Assembly: GCA_964475955.1 (NCBI GenBank) | Contig: CAYYZY010000260.1 | Coordinates: forward strand, 1-9,890 | DNA length: 9,890 bases | Reading direction: 5' to 3' | From: DATKZH01 sp964475955 | GTDB taxonomy: Bacteria > Planctomycetota > Planctomycetia > Pirellulales > Thermoguttaceae | Part shown: piece by piece, positions 7,251 through 9,890 of the stretch | How the letters are laid out: each line of letters begins with the position of its first letter | Numbering within the stretch: the stretch's first letter is position 1 | Translations under genes and position numbers: made by a program | Notes under the pieces: model-generated | Told to the model about the DNA's origin: nothing | Database searches by the model: none | Seen by the model: the letters and a program-made list of their open reading frames with translations, nothing else

Positions 7251-7305
7251 GCGGCCCGCGGGCTACCCTCGCCAGCGCGCACGGAACGGGCTGCGGCCCG
7301 CGGGC
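7251..7305. repeat. Pair of 13-bp repeats, each with a GCCCGCGGGC palindrome
   Basis: GCGGCCCGCGGGC occurs at 7251-7263 and again at 7293-7305. Each copy includes the perfect 10-base palindrome GCCCGCGGGC, so the copies can fold alone or pair with each other in the leader RNA. The second copy ends five bases before the AAGG that probably serves as the binding site of the GHL10 gene, so folding could limit its translation. In this high-GC sequence, chance similarity is possible. Confidence 0.45.
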
Positions 7306-7322
7306 CCCGCAAGGCGCTGAAC

Positions 7323-9350
7323 ATGAGCGTTTCATCCCGAGCTTCCCGGGCACGCGGCCTCGGGCTTTTGCTGTTGGCCTGTTGCTGTCTGACGGGCATC
7401 GCCTCGGGCGACGAGACGCTTCACGTCGGCGTGTTCGACCAGCGGGCGACCGGCGGGCAGGGGGCGGCCGTCGACGGGCTCGTGCGCGGGCTCGAGCGGC
7501 TCGGTTACGCGACCGAGCGGATCGCCGACCTCGACGCGCTCACGCTCGCCGAGTGCGACGTCGTCTACCTCTCCGACATGCACGCGCCCGGCAACGTGCA
7601 CGAGGATTGGCGCAAGAACCTCGACGCCTTCGTGCGCGCCGGCGGGAGCGTCCTCCAGACGTGGCACCACCACGTGCTGGGGCAGGTGGGCCGGGGGGTG
7701 AAACGCATTTACGGCAGCCGGCGCATGCACGTCGAGCCGGGCCACCCGGCCGTCGAAGGCGTTGACGACTTCGAATCCCGCTTCGAGGATCACATCATCG
7801 AGCGGGTCGGCCCGGCCGGCACCGTGCTGCTGACCAACGACGACGGCCAACCGGTGGCCGCCGCCGGCGAGCTGGGCCGCGGCAAAGTCATCAGCACGGG
7901 CCTCGCCCTGGCCATCCCCAACGGTCGGGCCTCCGCCCCGCCCCGAGGCATGGAGGCGGCCCTTCTGCGCGCGTTCCTTGCGTGGCTTGCGCCGGAGGTG
8001 CCCCGCAAGGAGCGAATCGCCCAGATACTCCAAACGCCGCAGCTCTACGTCTCGCCGCCCAAGCGCCTCACCGCCGCCGGGTTCGACGCCGTGTTCCACG
8101 CCCGGGTCGGCTATCGCGAAGCAGGCGACGTCGAGCTCACCTGCGCGGACCCGTCGGCGACGATCGAGCCGCTTTCGACCGGCGGCGACGCCGCACCGGC
8201 CGCCATTCGCTCGTTCAAGCTGACGGCCGCCACGGAGCCGGGCACCGGCACGCGGCGGGAAGTGGCCGTCCGGGCCCCAGTCGGCGGACGCGTGCTGGAG
8301 CAGGCGGTCGAGGTCGAGGCGGTCTACGGCGAGCCGAGCGAGGAGGAGGTGCGCGGCGTCTGGCTGCACGTTCGGCCCGACCGGCATCCCGAAAAGGTCA
8401 TGCCCGAACTCAAGCGCCTGGGGATCAACATGGCCGTGTTGCGGATCGCGGGCGGAACGGCCGCGTTCTACGCCTCGCAGGTGCAGCCCGACGCGCAGGA
8501 CCCGCTCGCTCCGAAGGGCGACTGGCTGGCCGAGGCGGTGCGCCACGCGCATGCCCACGGCGTCGAAATCCACCCCTACGTGAACAACTGCGTGGTCGAG
8601 GGGCGGACCAGCCCGGAATCGCTTGCCCGGCTCCGCGCCGCGGGGCGGCTCCAGCAGGGGCCCGATGGCCGTCCGATCGACTGGTTCTGCCCGTCGCAGG
8701 AAGTGAACTTCGAGGCGATGGAGCGGCCGATGCTCGAGATCGCCACGCGGTACGAGGTCGACGGCATCCAGTACGACTTCATCCGCTACCCCAACGCGCA
8801 GGGATGTTTTTGCCCGAAGTGCCGGGAGCGGTTCGAGCGCGAGACGGGCAGGCCGGTCGCCAACTGGCCGGCCGACTGCGTCGACGGGCCGCGGCACGAC
8901 GAGTGGGTCGAGTACCGCGCCGGCAGGATCTCCGCGCTGGTCGAGCGCATCTCAACGCGGATCCGCCAGCTCGCCCCCGAGGTGAAGATCAGCGCGGCCG
9001 TATTCCGCGACTGGCCCGACTGCCGCGAGGCGGTCGGCCAGGATTGGGTGCGCTGGTGCGAGGCGGGGTGGCTCGACTTCGTCTGCCCGATGAACTACAC
9101 GCTCGACGCCGAGCTGTTCGCCGAGCGTGCGAAGATTCACCGCGAGGCCGTGCCGGCGGGCGTGCCGGTCGTCCAGGGGATCGGCATCGCCAGCGGCGCG
9201 GGCCGGATGACGCGTCCCGACCAGTTGGCCGTCCAAATCGCGCTGGCCCGGCGCTCGGGAGCCGCCGGCTTCGTCGGCTTCTGCTACACGCCGGAGCACA
9301 CGACGAGCCTTTTCGGGCCGTTGCAGCGGTGGCTGGCAGCGGAGCGGTAG
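7323..9350 (+). CDS. Exported protein with ThuA-like domain and GHL10 glycoside-hydrolase-like barrel
   Basis: This 675-residue protein begins at ATG 7323; AAGG lies ahead of it, and the signal peptide starts immediately (basic start, hydrophobic 12-27, probable cleavage near ASG-DE at 27-30). LLAC at 17-20 also fits a lipobox, but the hydrophobic stretch before it is very short. Residues about 33-225 resemble the ThuA/class I glutamine amidotransferase-like fold: HVGVFDQ, DVVYLSDMH (79-87), SVLQTWHHH (109-117) and GRGKVISTGLA (185-195). TWHHH occupies the usual nucleophile-elbow position and has no cysteine, suggesting a non-catalytic or binding domain. About 240-340 look like a beta-sandwich linker. 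From RGVWLHV (344-350) onward the protein matches the GHL10 (PF02638-like) barrel, with HAHGVEIHPYVNN (410-422), VDGIQYDFIRYP (479-490) and DFVCPMNY (585-592). Asp480 and Asp485 are catalytic candidates. A CFCPKC cluster (495-500) may bind metal. The substrate is unknown; a carbohydrate is expected. Confidence 0.85.
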   Translation: MSVSSRASRARGLGLLLLACCCLTGIASGDETLHVGVFDQRATGGQGAAVDGLVRGLERLGYATERIADLDALTLAECDVVYLSDMHAPGNVHEDWRKNLDAFVRAGGSVLQTWHHHVLGQVGRGVKRIYGSRRMHVEPGHPAVEGVDDFESRFEDHIIERVGPAGTVLLTNDDGQPVAAAGELGRGKVISTGLALAIPNGRASAPPRGMEAALLRAFLAWLAPEVPRKERIAQILQTPQLYVSPPKRLTAAGFDAVFHARVGYREAGDVELTCADPSATIEPLSTGGDAAPAAIRSFKLTAATEPGTGTRREVAVRAPVGGRVLEQAVEVEAVYGEPSEEEVRGVWLHVRPDRHPEKVMPELKRLGINMAVLRIAGGTAAFYASQVQPDAQDPLAPKGDWLAEAVRHAHAHGVEIHPYVNNCVVEGRTSPESLARLRAAGRLQQGPDGRPIDWFCPSQEVNFEAMERPMLEIATRYEVDGIQYDFIRYPNAQGCFCPKCRERFERETGRPVANWPADCVDGPRHDEWVEYRAGRISALVERISTRIRQLAPEVKISAAVFRDWPDCREAVGQDWVRWCEAGWLDFVCPMNYTLDAELFAERAKIHREAVPAGVPVVQGIGIASGAGRMTRPDQLAVQIALARRSGAAGFVGFCYTPEHTTSLFGPLQRWLAAER

Positions 9351-9352
9351 GC

Positions 9353-9359
9353 GAGGAGG
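9353..9359 (+). promoter_or_regulatory. Strong ribosome binding site of the broken nitrilase gene
   Basis: GAGGAGG stands six bases before the ATG at 9366 and starts two bases after the stop codon of the GHL10 gene. The spacing is near ideal, which shows where translation of the original downstream gene began and that it was coupled to the GHL10 gene. The reading frame opened by this ATG now ends after 21 codons, which is a main argument that the gene is broken. Confidence 0.7.
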
Positions 9360-9365
9360 CACTGA

Positions 9366-9853
9366 ATGACCGTGCGCGACTGGCTGACACCGCGCGTTGC
9401 GGCGACCGGGTGTTCAACGCGGCCGTGCTGATCTCCCCGAAGGGCCAGATCCTGCTGGTGCACCGCAAGATCAACGTGCTCGACGTCGCCCAGGACCTCT
9501 ACGCCACGGGCGACCGGCTCTCGGTCGCCCACACGCCGCTGGGGACGATCGGCCTGAACGTGTGCGCCGACAACTTCCCCGACTCGCTTTGCCTGGGTCA
9601 CTCGCTCGCCCGGATGGGAGCGCAGGTGCTCCTGTCGCCATCGGCCTGGGCGGTCGACGCCGATCACGACCCGGTCGCCCAGCCTTATGGACAGTTGTGG
9701 AAGGGGGCCTATGCCACGCTGGCCACCCTGTACGAGATGCCCGTGGTCGGCGTGAGCAACGTGGGCCGGATCGTGGCCGGGCCGTGGGCGGGGCGCAAGT
9801 GCATCGGCTGTTCGCTGGCGATCGGCCCGACGGGAGCCATTCTACGCCGGTAA
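9366..9853 (+). pseudogene. Carbon-nitrogen hydrolase (nitrilase family), truncated remnant
   Basis: From about base 9401, in a frame different from the ATG at 9366, the sequence encodes a clear nitrilase-superfamily segment: GDRVFNAAVLISPKG, then LLVHRKIN with the family's catalytic lysine (codon 9467-9469), and NVCADNFPDS with the catalytic cysteine (9563-9565), followed by MGAQVLLSPSAWAV and MPVVGVSNVG. Family members have about 260-330 residues and a Glu-Lys-Cys triad; here roughly the first 80-100 residues, including the catalytic glutamate, are absent. The ATG frame reads MTVRDWLTPRVAATG and then stops. The simplest explanation is an out-of-frame internal deletion with its junction between about 9375 and 9405. 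The C-terminus also ends early after CSLAIGPTGAI at a TAA, lacking the family's last few dozen residues. Such enzymes cleave amides or nitriles. An intact short product starting at GTG 9410 is possible but would lack the triad glutamate. An assembly error could mimic this. Confidence 0.75.
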
Positions 9854-9890
9854 CCGCAGTGTGGGGTTGTTGGATCTAAACTCTTTTGCT

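Noticed and set aside
7332..8897. Minus-strand open frame of 521 codons opposite the GHL10 gene
   Set aside because: It is antisense to a protein with a signal peptide and clear barrel motifs; the frame is open because of codon bias.
7982..9350. Reading the nitrilase frame as a 623-codon gene that overlaps the GHL10 gene
   Set aside because: Upstream of about 9401 this frame translates to low-complexity Arg/Gly-rich sequence; only the last part has nitrilase similarity.

Overview
The window most likely comes from the chromosome of a high-GC planctomycete (Planctomycetota, possibly Pirellulales-like). The strongest markers are a prepilin-like DUF1559 protein with a GFTLVE leader and an exact H-X9-DG C-terminal motif, the small carpel-like lipoprotein directly after it, a membrane Ser/Thr kinase, and a ThuA/GHL10 secreted protein. 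The assignment comes from recognising protein families, not from a search.

Layout. Positions 1-388 hold no gene but contain a REP/MITE-like element whose imperfect 35-bp inverted arms (115-149 and 253-287) surround a third copy of their CCCTCCGG core. A minus-strand gene at 389-2080 encodes a kinase with six predicted membrane helices in its N-terminal half and a complete kinase domain at the C-terminus; a good sigma70-like promoter lies upstream at 2256-2284. After a gene-free gap of about 490 bases comes a tight minus-strand pair (4883-2573): a small FAD/[2Fe-2S] subunit followed after one base by a large GltD-like iron-sulfur flavoprotein. Together they look like NfnAB, the NADH-dependent ferredoxin:NADP+ oxidoreductase.

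A gap of about 730 bases separates this divergent pair from the plus-strand half. There follow the DUF1559 pseudopilin (5613-6605), a 155-residue lipoprotein (6652-7119), a 675-residue exported protein with a ThuA-like domain and a glycoside-hydrolase-like GHL10 barrel (7323-9350), and a broken carbon-nitrogen hydrolase (nitrilase) gene (9366-9853). The nitrilase remnant keeps a strong ribosome binding site and start codon but has lost the region carrying the catalytic glutamate, is out of frame with its start, and ends early where another reading frame runs off the window.

I see no CRISPR array, tRNA, rRNA, transposase or recognisable defence system. The DUF1559 and lipoprotein genes look co-transcribed, and the GHL10 and nitrilase genes were probably translationally adjacent before the latter decayed. 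The points most worth following up are the decayed nitrilase and its two junctions, the bifurcating Nfn pair in this lineage, the kinase with its membrane domain in front, and the repeat element at the left edge.
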